Below, piece after piece: positions 34,098 to 45,404 of a stretch of DNA of 64,000 nt. Below the pieces are notes generated by a model. The model was not told the origin of the DNA, searched no databases, and saw only the letters and a program-made list of their open reading frames with translations. Numbering within the stretch: position 1 is the stretch's first letter; every line of letters begins with the position of its first letter. A program made the translations under genes and the position numbers. This stretch comes from Glutinoglossum americanum (lineage: Eukaryota > Ascomycota > Geoglossomycetes > Geoglossales > Geoglossaceae). The stretch is taken from NCBI GenBank assembly GCA_020080175.1, contig JAGHQL010000035.1, positions 101,905 through 165,904 of the forward strand. Reading direction: 5' to 3'.

Positions 34098-35198
34098 GGG
34101 ATCCCCTTGGGAGAGAAAGAGTAGCTTTGGTTGGCGATTCGATATGTTATGATTTCCTCCCGGTCCCGCCATAGTCTTTGCTCACAGCAACGCACGTGGT
34201 TCCCCTCGCGACTCACCCCGTATATACCGTTACCATTGGTGAGGATCACTACGGAACCGTACGTTGCATTTTTGCCACTGGATGCAATGTTTTTTGTGCA
34301 CGGCTCGTATCCTTTGCGTACCGGGAGGCAAGCAAGATCTTTTACTAGAATGGATGATTTCAGGGCTCAGCTGTTTAGAATGCTGTCGGTTTATAGTTTT
34401 TTTTTTTTTTTTTTCCATTTGGGAGGTTTTTCCTGGGCTACCTATCACGATGATGCCCGGGTTATGAGCAATTGGGTTATGGTGGAGTTTTTCCACGACT
34501 CTTTACATCTCATTTATCCTGTCGATATGGGTATACTGGGCATGGCGCAGGCTTGGGAGTATGTTTTAATGGGTAAGGATCCACTTGGGTCTGCGATGGG
34601 AATTCCCTTTTTCTTTTTTTTTTTTTTGTCATCGGGCCGAGATAAAAATCGAAGCTTTCATTTTGTTTACCCTTTCACCTTGGCCCCCCCAAAAATCCTC
34701 CCGTTTGCTCTCGTCTTCATTCAGACTCATCACTTTCCTACCTCCTCCACACGTAAAGAAGTGGGCCCAAGGGAAATAGCAAAAAGTCCCGCGCGCGAGC
34801 ATCCTTAACCTCTAACAGGACATCAATGACACACCATGCATAATAAACATGTAACCGCTCGCAGGGACAACATGGCAAGTGCCGTAGCAGTGCGCGCCGG
34901 AGTCGACAGGCGTCTCTCCTCCCCAACAAAACCTTATTTTATGCCGCTCCGTAGCCTTACGGAGCATCCCATTCGAAAAGGGAAGGCAGGGGAAGTTAAG
35001 GCGAGAAGGGAAGAAAAGAAAGGAAAGGTCGATTAAACCAAAAAAAGGAAACAAAAACGCCTTCGTTTTGCTTCTTACCTAAGAGGGGAGCCCACAGGGT
35101 GAGAGTGCTGACACGCATGGGATTGCAACAGCGATGTTTGATTGAAGATGCCATAGGGCCCTAAACTTGGATTTTAAGTTGCATGTAGTACATGCTGC

Positions 35199-35236
35199 AC
35201 GTACTGTACGTACTGTACGTACTGTACGTACACGTA
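35199..35236 (+). repeat. palindromic GTAC-rich tandem repeat
   Basis: Octamer units of ACGTACTG type repeat about four times and end in GTACACGTA. Each unit is nearly self-complementary, so the array could form a hairpin or cruciform. Confidence 0.85.
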
Positions 35237-35677
35237 GCGCATGCAACGATACGCTTAAGAGAAAGCACCCACGTAAAGGGAACCGAAGGCTGAGGTAAGG
35301 ATCCAGTTGGTCGGTTGGAACTGGCAAAGAAGGAAGAAGGGGGGGTTAAGACTGTAGATAATTGGGGCGATGAAGGGAAAATCGGAGGAGGAGAGGGAAA
35401 GAAAAGGCGGTTTTTTTTTTATTTTTTTTATTTTTTTTGCGCGAGAGAGAGAGAGAGAGAGGGAGAGGGAAAAGTTTATTTCCGGATCGGGCGAGACGAG
35501 GTCTAGATTCCCACATTCCGCATGCGTATGTGTATATATATATGCGGGAATCGGGGGGTGTGAGAGGTTAAGGGGGGGAGGGAAGACGAGGAGAAAAAAG
35601 GGCATTTTATTTTTCTTGGTTCGCGCTGAGGGTTCTAGAACGGGAGGGTGTGCACGGTGGGTACGGGGTGTACGTAG

Positions 35678-35728
35678 GTGGATGGGTGGATGAGTGGATG
35701 AGTGGATGGGTGGATGGGTGGATGGGTA
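35678..35728 (+). repeat. 8-bp repeat (GTGGATGG/GTGGATGA)
   Basis: Six tandem octamers within a longer TGGATG-rich tract, followed to about 35850 by related TGTACGGG and AAGG repeats. Confidence 0.9.
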
Positions 35729-37287
35729 CATACGTAAGGCGAGGGAGAGGCGAGGAGGGTGAGGGCGTTGATTGATGGGTGTATGGGATGTACGGGATGT
35801 ATGGTGTACGGGGTGTACGGAGGGGTGTAAGGAAGGAAGGAAGGTCTGTAGGTAGGGCGGGAGGGACAAGTGCGCAAAGACACCCTTCGACAGGTATCAT
35901 TCCACATGCACACACGAACATTCCACATCCACACACGAACAGACGACACCTCTTTTCCTTTTTCTTTTTCTTTTTCTTTTTTTTTTTACATAAAAACGCG
36001 TCAGTTGGGGTCAGACAGAGAGAGAGAGAGAGAGCGAGAGGGCTGTAGCTTTTTTTATTCCAAGCCAGGGTTCAGGATTATTACATGGACCGATCGATCG
36101 CGAGGGGCGTCGCTCGCGGGGTGGGATGAACAACACGGGCTAGAAATTCCCCCGGAGAGAAAAAATATATAAAAATAAAAAATAAAAATAAGAAGCTGAC
36201 TGGCGCGTTGCAGTTAATAATACCAGGTTTACTTACATCTTCCCGCGCGAATAATCAAAGCATACATGCGCGCATATACAGCACGGTGCATGGACCTCCC
36301 GCTCTCTCTCTCTCTCTCTCTCTCCACCCCATCGCATCGGATAACCGGATAACCATACCCACACCCCGCAAGGGGCCTCCACACACACACACACACACAC
36401 GTATATATAAACACACACATACACACCCAACGCAGCGCGCACACGCAATATCCGGCAAGTCCAATCTAACCACCGCATATATATACCGGCTGTTATATAT
36501 GGGGGGGGGGGCCCGGGCCATAACGTAACGGTGCGCCGAGCAGGCACCCGAGCTTCTTCGCCCGCCTATCTATACACAACTGCACCCCGGGGGATACAAG
36601 GCAATTAGAGAGTGAATGGATGGATGGATGAGTGGAATCCTGCCCCCGTCTGGCCTACCCCCTACCCCCCATCCTAACTCTCCAGCTGCCCCAGTCGCAT
36701 CTGGACACCACAGCGCCCGCGGGAACCCCTTCGAGAAGCGGGATCACGCCTCCGGAAAACGGGGCCTCCGCACGCGCGCCCCCCTGTGGAGAAGGGAGAA
36801 GGGAGAAGGGAGAGGGGGGGAGGGGGGCGTTGATGTGTCGCGGGGATGTTTTGATCGGATTAGATTTAGACGGCGCGGTGATCTGGGGGGGGGGGGGGCT
36901 GTTGCGCCACTTTTTTATTTTTTTTTTATTTTTAGAGTTTGCTGGATGGAGGAAGGGGAAAAAAAAAATAAAAAATAAAATAAACATAAAAGTACTGGGT
37001 TTTTTTCGAAAAAAAGATTGTTTTTTTTCTTCTCTTTCTTTGATATTTGGATTTTTTTTTTTTTTTTGGCTCGACGACATCCCCCCCTTCCCAACCAACC
37101 CCTGCCGTTCGAGAAGGGGAGAGAGAGAGAAAAATTATAATAATTTTGCTTTGATTTCTTGATATTATTCATGATGATACACACATCAATCGGCCGGCTC
37201 ATTACGCTGCAAAAAAGCAACCCTTCCCGCCTTCTCCCCCCATCTCACACCGTCAAGAAAGCCCCCTCGCCCCACCTCACAACCCAA

Positions 37288-39978
37288 CTAAAACAACCCC
37301 AGTATGTCCTCGTTGGCCTTTTTCTGCTGCTGCGGTGGAGGAGGAGGAGGAGGCTGGGACGCCATTGCCGGACCGCCCAAATCCAAGCCCGCGAATCCGT
37401 TCATAATGTCCGTATTGCTTCCGCTGCCCCCACTGGGGCTGAACACGCCCATCAGATCGTCAAGGTTTTTGTTGCCCGAAGTCACAGGTGAGACGGCGCG
37501 CCGTGGCGTGCCCGCTAATCCCTCTAGGCCTGACGAGTCGGGGTTGTTCTGCGACGAGGCAGGAGCCGCGCCGTCAAAGTCAATGTCCAGGAGATTCTCG
37601 GCGTTCTGCGTGGCGCCGGTCGAGGATGCGCCGGCAGCTGCAGCCGCGATGGGGTTGTCGCGGGCATTTTGAAGTTGTTCCCTGTTGTTTCGTTGCGTTA
37701 ACTTTTGGTTCGGTCCATTGACAAACTCATGTGCCGTGCACAGGGGCATCTTGGTGAGGAAAAAAAATAACAGACAAAAAAAAAAAAAAAAAACATACTC
37801 TATAGCTGCCTTCTGAACGGCATCTGCGCCAAATCTTCCCTGTCCAACAAATGTCTCTGGAGGCTTGTGATATACAGACGCCAGCGTCGATATTTCGTTA
37901 AGGAGTTGATCTAGTAGCAGGGGAGGAAGTGATTGGATCGTGGTTGTGATGGGAGGTTTATCCGACAGGACGATGTTCTGGAAGCTGTGAGCAGGTGGTT
38001 CACAAGATTTTGTAGAGGGGTGTATGCTGCTACGATTAAATTACCTTAGCAATTTGGGGGTCGCTCGACAGTAACCGCCAATATACGTACGCTCGATCTC
38101 GAATATCGGGGTTATCATTCTCCGCCGTAGCCTGCTGCAAAACCTTTTGGACGAGTCCCTGCGATTGACCCGGTTTCTTCAAAAAGAGCTTGACGACTGC
38201 AGTCAGGATTTGCAATTGCACCTGGCAACGCGTTAGCGTCGCCGCCACCTCACGCTCGTCCAAAAAGACCGTTGAAAGGAAAACATACCTGTGTAAATTC
38301 CTCCATAAATCCCTCGACGAACCCAGAAAGTATCTCGTCGGCATTGTTTATCTTCTCGGCATATTCCCCAACGATCCAGATTAAGGACCCCCTCGCGTTA
38401 GGTTCGTCCAAGTCATCTATACACTTGCAGAGTGTCGGAATTATTCCCTCGTAGCCCGGATATCTCCTGAATATATCCTTGATCACAACCACCGCCTCCT
38501 GAACGACGTAATTGACCTTTGTCGCTATGAGCTCCAGGAGCACGTTGACGCACTTCTCGCTGGCTGCGTCAATCTTGATGGCAGCCTGTCCGATCGCTTT
38601 CACCGCTCGGCGTACGAAGTCCATATCCACCTCTAGAGCGTATTCCTTCAGCTCTGCTAGCAGTTGGTCGACATTCTTCTCGTTTGCGATCCGGACCATT
38701 ATCTCTAACTTCTGGAGCTTGACGTATGGGGGGTCGTTATACTTGCAGAAAAAGACACGTAATTCTTTGCTAAGAATGTCAGGTTGCTTTTGAAGAAGTA
38801 GGTCGATGTTACGGAGAGCAACGTATTGCACCTCCGGGGCAGATGAAACGAGCGTAACTGCCATCGGTTAGCCACAAGCTGTTCGTGTTCAAGAGGCAGC
38901 GATACCCACCTAGCGGTGGAGCCATCTTCCGCAGATACTGTTTTCCGAGCTCCGGGCCGATATTCCTCATGTGCAGGAAGACGACCTTCACGGCAGCCAG
39001 TACGACGCTGGGGTTGACGTGTTGGAATTGCGGCGATACTCTTTCGCAAATATGTTCCGCCTCTTTGACATCTGCAGCGTGGTACTCCGCCAACGTCGTA
39101 AGGATCGTCACTCTTCCCCACTCGGTGCACTCGTTCAACGCCATCAGCAGCTTTTTCAGTGTAACTGGCGTTACCTGCAATGCCTTGGTCTCGGGGGCCG
39201 ACTCGGAGATCTCTGCTAGCGCAGTGACAGAATTGGCAACGACCATGGGATTCGAGTCCCCAATCATCTCTTGCAGCGTTTCGAGGAAGCCGTTCTCCAG
39301 ACACATGGCGGGGTTTAGGTCGAAGAGTTTGGCGACGCATATGGCCGCAGTTTTGCGGACATAGGGGGATTCGTCCCGTAGAGTCTTTCGAAGTGGCTCT
39401 TCCATATAGTCCACCATTTTGTCTACCCGAATGCAACCCATCGTTCTGATAGCTAGTGCCCGGACTAGAGGATTCGGGTCTTCAGAGTCCTGGACGAAAG
39501 TATTTACGGCGAGGATACACAGGTCAGGGTGCGACTTTGCGTAGTTCCTGACCTAAGATTAGCAAGGTGTAACTTTTTTTTTTGACTCATTGGTAGAATA
39601 CCAACATTAAATAAAGGTATACTAGTTTCTTCTGGTCGAGATCCGCAGTCGCTATATTCTTCAGGACGTCTGGAAAGAGTGCCGAGACATCTTTGCCTAG
39701 AGTCATCGACATGATAGTCTTTTGTATAGCCTCTTTCCTGCAATACCGTTAGGATGTCTTAAAGGATTATATGGGCTCGGGGCGAGGAAGCATCTCACCG
39801 TTCGTAGGCATATTGTGAACTAGGTCCGTCGAGGATCATGTCAGCCCAGCACCCCAATATCCTGGGGGATACAATTTGCTTCGAATGTGGGGGATTCGTA
39901 CACCAATCCAGCTCTCAGTTCAAATGTCTCTCCCTTACGAGGCACCGCAAAGGCACCCCGTATCCTATTCACCGCCAT
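37288..39978 (-). CDS. AP-1 adaptor complex beta subunit, with an apparent one-base frameshift
   Basis: Large subunit of the clathrin adaptor acting between the trans-Golgi and endosomes. Exons on the minus strand: 39978-39902, 39820-39800 (21-base microexon), 39738-39606, 39547-38910, 38857-38289, 38221-38045, 37977-37799 and 37681-37288. Junctions rebuild family sequence: [75 protein letters not shown] and [20 protein letters not shown]. The trunk of HEAT-like repeats is complete. The C-terminus ends in a Pro/Gln stretch and NEDILGLF with no appendage domain, as usual for fungal AP-1 beta. Exon 3 has five A residues (39717-39721 region) where the conserved frame needs four: the frame entering as KEAIQ does not continue into [20 protein letters not shown]. 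With one A fewer the product is 728 aa. An assembly error is the likeliest cause. Confidence 0.9.
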
Positions 39979-40957
39979 GTCTCTCACAGATGTTGAGGCG
40001 CTGGATCACCGCCACCACTTCAATCTATGATCTCGGGGGCGCGTTAGCGGGGGCACGCCGTAATCTGTGGAGACTGCGATTCCTTGTGAATTTTATTGAT
40101 TTTCTCCTGGAATAGGGTTCTGTTAGGATCTAAACCTATGGCAGCATGGGAGGTGGGTATTGTAAGAGCCCAGCTCTTGGGTAGATGGTGAAAACTGTGG
40201 GCGAATAATACCTGGGTTTCGGAGGTGTGTGGTTTTGTCCGCCAAGCAAATATCGGTGTTGCGATATAAAACGTTCCCCCCCCGGGTTGTTCCAGGCTCC
40301 AACTGAATCCGGGAAAAGCCACAAGCTTATTGGCATGGTATGTCGATCGTACTTCAAGACAGATTCGGATTTTGGTTTTGATCTAACATAGGGTGACAGT
40401 CCAACCTCCCAAACCTCCGCCGGCTCTTTGTTGAAGCCCGCACTGAGGCGGAAGAGAGTGCATATTCCAGAAATGCTGTACGTGCTATTTTCTTGTTCAT
40501 CCACATTCTTCGTGTGCACTCGCCTCTAGTTGTAGCATCTAACCCCTTGCTGCCTTTTCGAATCGATATTTACGAGGGTCTCCTAGTTCTACAATCTCGT
40601 CCTCTTCATGTCATCTATTGTCATCTTCAGCGTCGCTGCTCAGCGAATGAACAGTAGTGGCAAGACCACAATGGGGTCGTAGAAGTTCAGTATTCATCAT
40701 CTACATCATCGACTTCAATGTTAGGTGTTTGGGACGCTGCGCATTACGGTTGTATGTCCTGGTTGCGGCTTTAATATGTCGTCCTTGTATGCGTGACATG
40801 ACGAGTGAACATTCATTAAGCGTCTTGTATCTTCCGATCTTATGGTCACAGGCAGTTTGAGAGTTACTCAACTCCAATTTTTCCCACACAATAAATTACA
40901 CCATGCCATCGTCGGTCAGACATGGTTTGAACGACACTGTTAGACCTACACACGTCT
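39979..40957. other. intergenic region AP-1 beta/HIRIP3-like
   Basis: Holds the AP-1 beta promoter and the 3' end of the next minus-strand gene. A 127-codon minus frame (40136-40519) has no recognisable domain. Nothing else seen. Confidence 0.45.
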
Positions 40958-42332
40958 TCACTCGGTTTCTTCCCCGTCGCTCCCAAGGAAGTCCAGCTCT
41001 CTTAAACCCCTTGCTAACCTACGCCTTGGTTTGGGACTAGTTTCTTCGTCCTCCTCAACCGCACCTTCTCCCCATCTCCTTGCTCCGTCCTGCACTGCCT
41101 CCAGCTCTGCCTTAAGCTCCCGCCCCTCCTTTATCTGCCTTGCTTTCTCCGTCGAAAACCGACCCCCCATGCCAACATCCTTGAGCATCTGTTTAAGGTG
41201 GGTAATCTTGGATTTAGGTGTGGAATATGGCGCGAGCTCTCTGGACCATACTTTTCGGATACCGCATTTTAGGAGCCATGACTGAAGCCGCTTGATTTCA
41301 GCTTCCGGAGTGCCGTCGTCTTTGGGAGCCGCTGTGGAGGATTTCGTCTTTGACGGTTTGGCCTTCTTCGAAGAGGCGGTGTCTGAGGGACGCTTTTTTT
41401 TCCTCTTTGGAGCGGGTTCTTCGTCAATAACGATCGACATTTCGCTTTCAGAGGCATTGCCAGCAGTACCATCTCGTCGCGAACTATCTTGAGCGGGTGT
41501 TGTTATGGAGAGGCCACTATCTTCGTTGTCGATATTACTTGGGCCCTTCCCGTGTGGTTTTGCTGTTGGTAACGTCTTGGCAGTCCCCACATCGTTGCCT
41601 TCACTGTCAGATTGGGCCTTTGCCCTATCCCGTCTATCCCCTCCTTTCTTTGGCACATCCTCATCTTCTTCATCCTCTTCATCGACTATCTGCCTCTTTT
41701 GTTTTATATTTGGCCCTCTACCACCCCCCTCACGTCGTTTCGAGGGCTTAGTCACAGGGCTTTTCTTTTTGGGTACTTCTCCACCGCTGTCGTTAGCGGG
41801 TTGTTCCTCTAAGCCTGAACTTGTCACTACGTCTTTCTTTTGACGTTTCTTTACCCTTGGCTCAGCTACGGGCGAACTCCGTTTGGTTCCCCGTTTTGCG
41901 CCATCCGCTTTGGGTGACTTCGACGGAGTAGCTTTCGCCTTAACCGTCGCACCTTTTTTGATAGACACGGGCTTCTTAGATGGTGGACTAGAGAGGTTCT
42001 CGTTTCCTGCTTCCTTAGCAGCGAACAGCGCATCCTGTTGGTGCACGCATTAGCCGCACGACCAATCATGTTGAAAGTGCATTGCTCGCGTTGCTCACCG
42101 CCTCGGCCTTTACAATCTCCTTGCTTTTGCCTCTCCATTCCGGGTGTTCCCTGAAGAAGCCTTCTGCAAGTTTCAACTGCTCCTCTGCAGCAGAGCGAAC
42201 GCGTTTCACGGTAAGGTTGCTGAGGTCAGAATTGAATATGCGTTTGGCGACATTACATAAAGTGGTGGCTAGAGTAGCATTTGAAGGTGTAGAGGGCGAT
42301 GAGGACAGTGACGAAAGCTCTGAATCTGACAT
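40958..42332 (-). CDS. HIRIP3-like nuclear protein
   Basis: Exons 42332-42099 and 42034-40958 (intron GTGAGC...CAACAG); 436 aa. The N-terminus (residues about 20-75) is a helical DEK-C-like segment ending LAEGFFREHPEWRGKSKEIV. The middle is a long Lys/Ser/Glu-rich disordered region with many nuclear-localisation-like clusters (PRVKKRQKKD, PKRKKKRP). The conserved C-terminal block EAEIKRLQSWLLKCGIRKVW, then ELAPYSTPKSKITHLKQMLK and DVGMGGRFSTEKARQIKEGR resembles the C-terminal domain of HIRA-interacting protein 3 and its fungal relatives, which bind histones. A histone-chaperone role is inference from that resemblance. Confidence 0.75.
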
Positions 42333-43850
42333 CGTGGGTGGATTCGTCGTGCTGTGGACGCGCAGAGAAGTTGCTTTAGTTGGTGTCTGTGCGGCGCATT
42401 GTTCGTCGTCAAACGCGTCTGCTTATCAGCTTTCGTATCCAACCAATGGGATGTTGTGCGAACGCCTCGGCCAGCCGGGTGTTGAGTAGGGAGAGCTATT
42501 GGGCCTCATCAATCATCTGATTCTCGAATTTGTACGATTCTTGAACTTGCGATTCCTGAATAGATTATGGGATCCCCATATGTTTAGAGTTGGGCGTGCC
42601 ACAGTATATTCTTAGCGCAGGACTTTTACTCTGCATTCGCCAAGCAAGCTGCTGTCCGAGCTTCCTCAGCACTGCAGCAGTTGAAGTTGGTGAATTTGAA
42701 CGTTCGACGTGGGGAAATGGAAAGAGATTATCGGGAGGCCCGTTGACGCATTCCATATAACTCCATATCGAAAATTCTTTCGATAAACACTCCATTTACA
42801 TGACGAGGCGCCCCTTAAAAAACCCGTTTCTAGGCTTGATCCTTCTACTCGTGCTAGGATGGAGGGGTAAATTGTCAGGTTATTTCTTATTGATCTCTTA
42901 CTCTTCTTCTCGTCCTCCGCCTCTCTTAAGTTATCCCATCTTTTGTTCGTACCCGCTCCATAACTAGAGTTTCTGGTATTTTTGTTTTGCGTGACACATG
43001 GGAAGGGACAAGCGCGGAGCGACGGTCTTTTGAAGCTGGCCTTTATTGCGTAACCATGGCCTCCCTCCACAGGCGGGGTATTGATTTCGATCCGTTATAG
43101 GGGGTAAAGGCGACATCCTCTAGGTGGCCAGGAAGATCCTTACGAGTTTTAGGGATATTATATTATTATAATTGTTGTGGCTGTTGTGATTGTCATGGCT
43201 TGTCGCCCATCTATCCACATATACGCCAACAAACGTAAGGAAGTTTGGAGGGGGGATATTCACCCAGACTGACTCGGTCAAGTAGTTGACCTGTCGGGCC
43301 CTTGTGGAAGTGGATATTGGATGTGGTGGTGGGTAAATACGGAATAATTGGAACAACAACTACGGCGACAACGATGGGGAACGGGCTTGCGGGCGTAGAG
43401 GGTGCAATGAGGGAGTGCTATGGATGGTGTGCGATGGGGTTATCTTTTCGAAAGGTTGATTGGTTCGATCGTGCTTGATTCGTGAGGCTGGGATTCGTTG
43501 GGGAGGGCTTTTTCTTTTTTACCTCGAGACAGTGGTTGAGGTGAGGAGCTTTTTTTTACGCTGTCAAATGGATATGAGCTACAGCGGCTGTTGATGGCCA
43601 AAGGCTGATAGATATACGGTGTGCCGTGCTCGTCTACACCTACAGTGGGCCGTGAGCGAATATCTACTGTTTTGAGTCAAGCTATCGAAGGTTAATTTGG
43701 AAGCTGACAGAGGGTACGTTTCTGCTTAACCGATCTTGTTGTTGCCACGACTCTTTCTGCCTTAGCGGGGGCCCTGCTGGGGAACGTCGTCGGGCGTCTA
43801 ACTTGCGGTGGCGTTGGTCTGGCCAGATACAGTTGTCTTTAGTCCTCCCC
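42333..43850. other. intergenic region HIRIP3-like/TRM10
   Basis: About 1.5 kb between two minus-strand genes. No supported gene; a 134-codon minus frame (42666-43070) is unrecognised. It contains copy A of a dispersed 86-bp repeat (43211-43296). Confidence 0.45.
43211..43296 (+). repeat. dispersed 86-bp repeat, copy A
   Basis: Begins CTATCCACATATAC and ends AGTAGTTGACCTGTCG, with TTTGGAGGGGGGATATTCAC in the middle. The same blocks in the same order and with the same total length occur at 48031-48116. By eye roughly three quarters of positions agree. Neither copy is in a gene. Confidence 0.7.
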
Positions 43851-45233
43851 TCATGTCTGGTACTCCTTATTGCATGCAGTGCCATCTCCAGCGCCCCTGG
43901 CCGAGCCTACAGCATCTCGCTCCTCATTCATTGAAGCATGCTCAGCTCCTTCCTCTTCCGCCCCCTCGTTGCCTTCCCCTTCACTCTGCTCCTCCACCGC
44001 GTCGCCATCATTTGCACGAACACCGCCGCTTCCCCCACAGCTCTTCCTCTTCAGAGTCCCTCCTTTCCGCTTTGGTATGACCCTTGAAAAGGCCTCTGCC
44101 CAATCCCCACATTCCAGCCACCTATGCATAATCTCTACTACGTGATTCGTGGCCAATACGAACCGACTCGACATGTTTAGATAATCACCGATAGGCAGCT
44201 TCGCGGTGCGGATTCCGCGGTCTAGTGCACGCTTATAGCAGAGCCCCTTATGTCGGTTGCGATCGACAATCCCACCAATGATGTAGGTGTTGTAGGGGGT
44301 GAGGTGGGTTAGGGTGTGCTCCGAGTCGGACGTCAGGTAGATAATTTCGCCTTCTGTTGTTTTATGAGCTACTCCTGGGGCGTCTACTGGGCCATCCGTG
44401 GTGGAAGTGGTATCAATACCAGGATTAGCTATTTTAAGTGGCCCATGGAGTCTCCACCCTTTCATCTTCTCCGCCATCGTGCTCCTCGCCTCCTCTGCCG
44501 CTGCCACAAAATCATCCTCTACAAAGCGAACAGCTGTCCAGCCCAAATACGATTTTGCTAGCACCGTCTCGAAGCGTTCCCGTAACCGGCCGTTGAATGA
44601 GCTCACAACGAGCTGGGTCCTGTAGGTGGAGCGGCGATTTTCGGAGTAGCTGCGTGTGACCTGGTTGCCGAGAGAGATAACCTCTTTATCAAGCATCAAT
44701 TCGTCGAACCCGCAGTCGAGGATGAAGGTAATGGGCGTAAGAAAGGGCCGCCGGGAGCTTGGAGGTGCGACGGAGGCAATGGAGTCTGGGGTGTGGCTGA
44801 TATTGAAGTCGTTGTTGCTGGTAATGATGGTCCCTTCAGGAACATTAATGGTAGTAGTAGATTCTTCAGCTTTCCCGAAACATTTCCGTCTCCGCTTCTC
44901 GGCCTGTTTTTCTTTGCGCTTCGCCTTTCGCTCTTCACGACCTTCCTCCCACTTCCGCTTTTTTCTTTCCTTTTTGAGCTGGCTTTTCGACATTGGAAGC
45001 TGTGGTGCAGGTCCGGGTGTTGCGCGAGAACCACTATGGACACTTGAAATATCTCCAAATTGCCCTATGCCCTGCTCGATGTCTGTGGTTGGTGCTGTAA
45101 GTGTCTCAGGACTCGGTGGAGTGGTGGAGTTGTCCAATGTCGTGTCTTGTAGGCTCGAATTAAGACCAATAGAATTATTTTCAATGGACGGATCTAGCCT
45201 CTGGAGCTTGCGGGGTCGTTCATCTTCATCCAT
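43851..45233 (-). CDS. TRM10: tRNA (guanine-N1-)-methyltransferase Trm10
   Basis: SPOUT-fold enzyme that methylates G9 of tRNAs using S-adenosylmethionine. Single exon, 460 aa. After a disordered acidic N-terminus and a strongly basic helix ([20 protein letters not shown]), the catalytic domain shows [65 protein letters not shown] and [20 protein letters not shown], the SAM-binding knot region. The C-terminus is an acidic Glu/Gly-rich tail. The start ATG lies 171 bases from the divergent GRIM-19 start. Confidence 0.94.
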   Translation of the reverse strand: MDEDERPRKLQRLDPSIENNSIGLNSSLQDTTLDNSTTPPSPETLTAPTTDIEQGIGQFGDISSVHSGSRATPGPAPQLPMSKSQLKKERKKRKWEEGREERKAKRKEKQAEKRRRKCFGKAEESTTTINVPEGTIITSNNDFNISHTPDSIASVAPPSSRRPFLTPITFILDCGFDELMLDKEVISLGNQVTRSYSENRRSTYRTQLVVSSFNGRLRERFETVLAKSYLGWTAVRFVEDDFVAAAEEARSTMAEKMKGWRLHGPLKIANPGIDTTSTTDGPVDAPGVAHKTTEGEIIYLTSDSEHTLTHLTPYNTYIIGGIVDRNRHKGLCYKRALDRGIRTAKLPIGDYLNMSSRFVLATNHVVEIMHRWLECGDWAEAFSRVIPKRKGGTLKRKSCGGSGGVRANDGDAVEEQSEGEGNEGAEEEGAEHASMNEERDAVGSARGAGDGTACNKEYQT

Positions 45234-45404
45234 GATTGTGCATTTATTCCTACGTCGTTGGATCGCGCTGTAGTGGAAAATGATATTTCGTCACGGAAAT
45301 CCATCTTTAGGGCTCTCTCGGCAGTAACCGACTGGGCATCCTGACTTGCAATTATCCCGCCAATATCAACTTCCATCATCCACACAACTACTTTAATCCT
45401 TACC
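45234..45404. promoter_or_regulatory. compact bidirectional promoter TRM10/GRIM-19
   Basis: Only 171 bases separate the two start codons, so leaders and core promoters must be short and probably share elements. No TATA box is obvious. Confidence 0.6.

Larger units (their letters stand above)
34098..37287. other. 3.2 kb repeat-rich region between the WOPR gene and AP-1 beta
   Basis: Convergent 3' ends with no supported gene. Dense simple sequence includes a T18 run near 34398, T10-T13 runs near 34617, a GTAC array at 35199-35236, GA runs near 35443 and 36018, a GTGGATGG array at 35678-35728, pyrimidine blocks near 35955-35990, CT near 36303, CA near 36380, G10-G12 runs near 36500 and 36886, and long T runs near 36913 and 37052. 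The many frames here are low complexity. Confidence 0.6.

Noticed and set aside
35255-37162. Many frames of 100-200 codons on both strands
   Set aside because: All track simple repeats (His/Pro/Ser, Arg/Glu, Phe/Leu runs); none has a domain.
39504-39743. 79-codon minus-strand frame ([11 protein letters not shown]) inside AP-1 beta
   Set aside because: This is the shifted continuation of exon 3 after the extra A; the neighbouring frame carries the conserved protein.
42666-43070. 134-codon minus-strand frame between HIRIP3-like and TRM10
   Set aside because: No recognisable family or supporting context.
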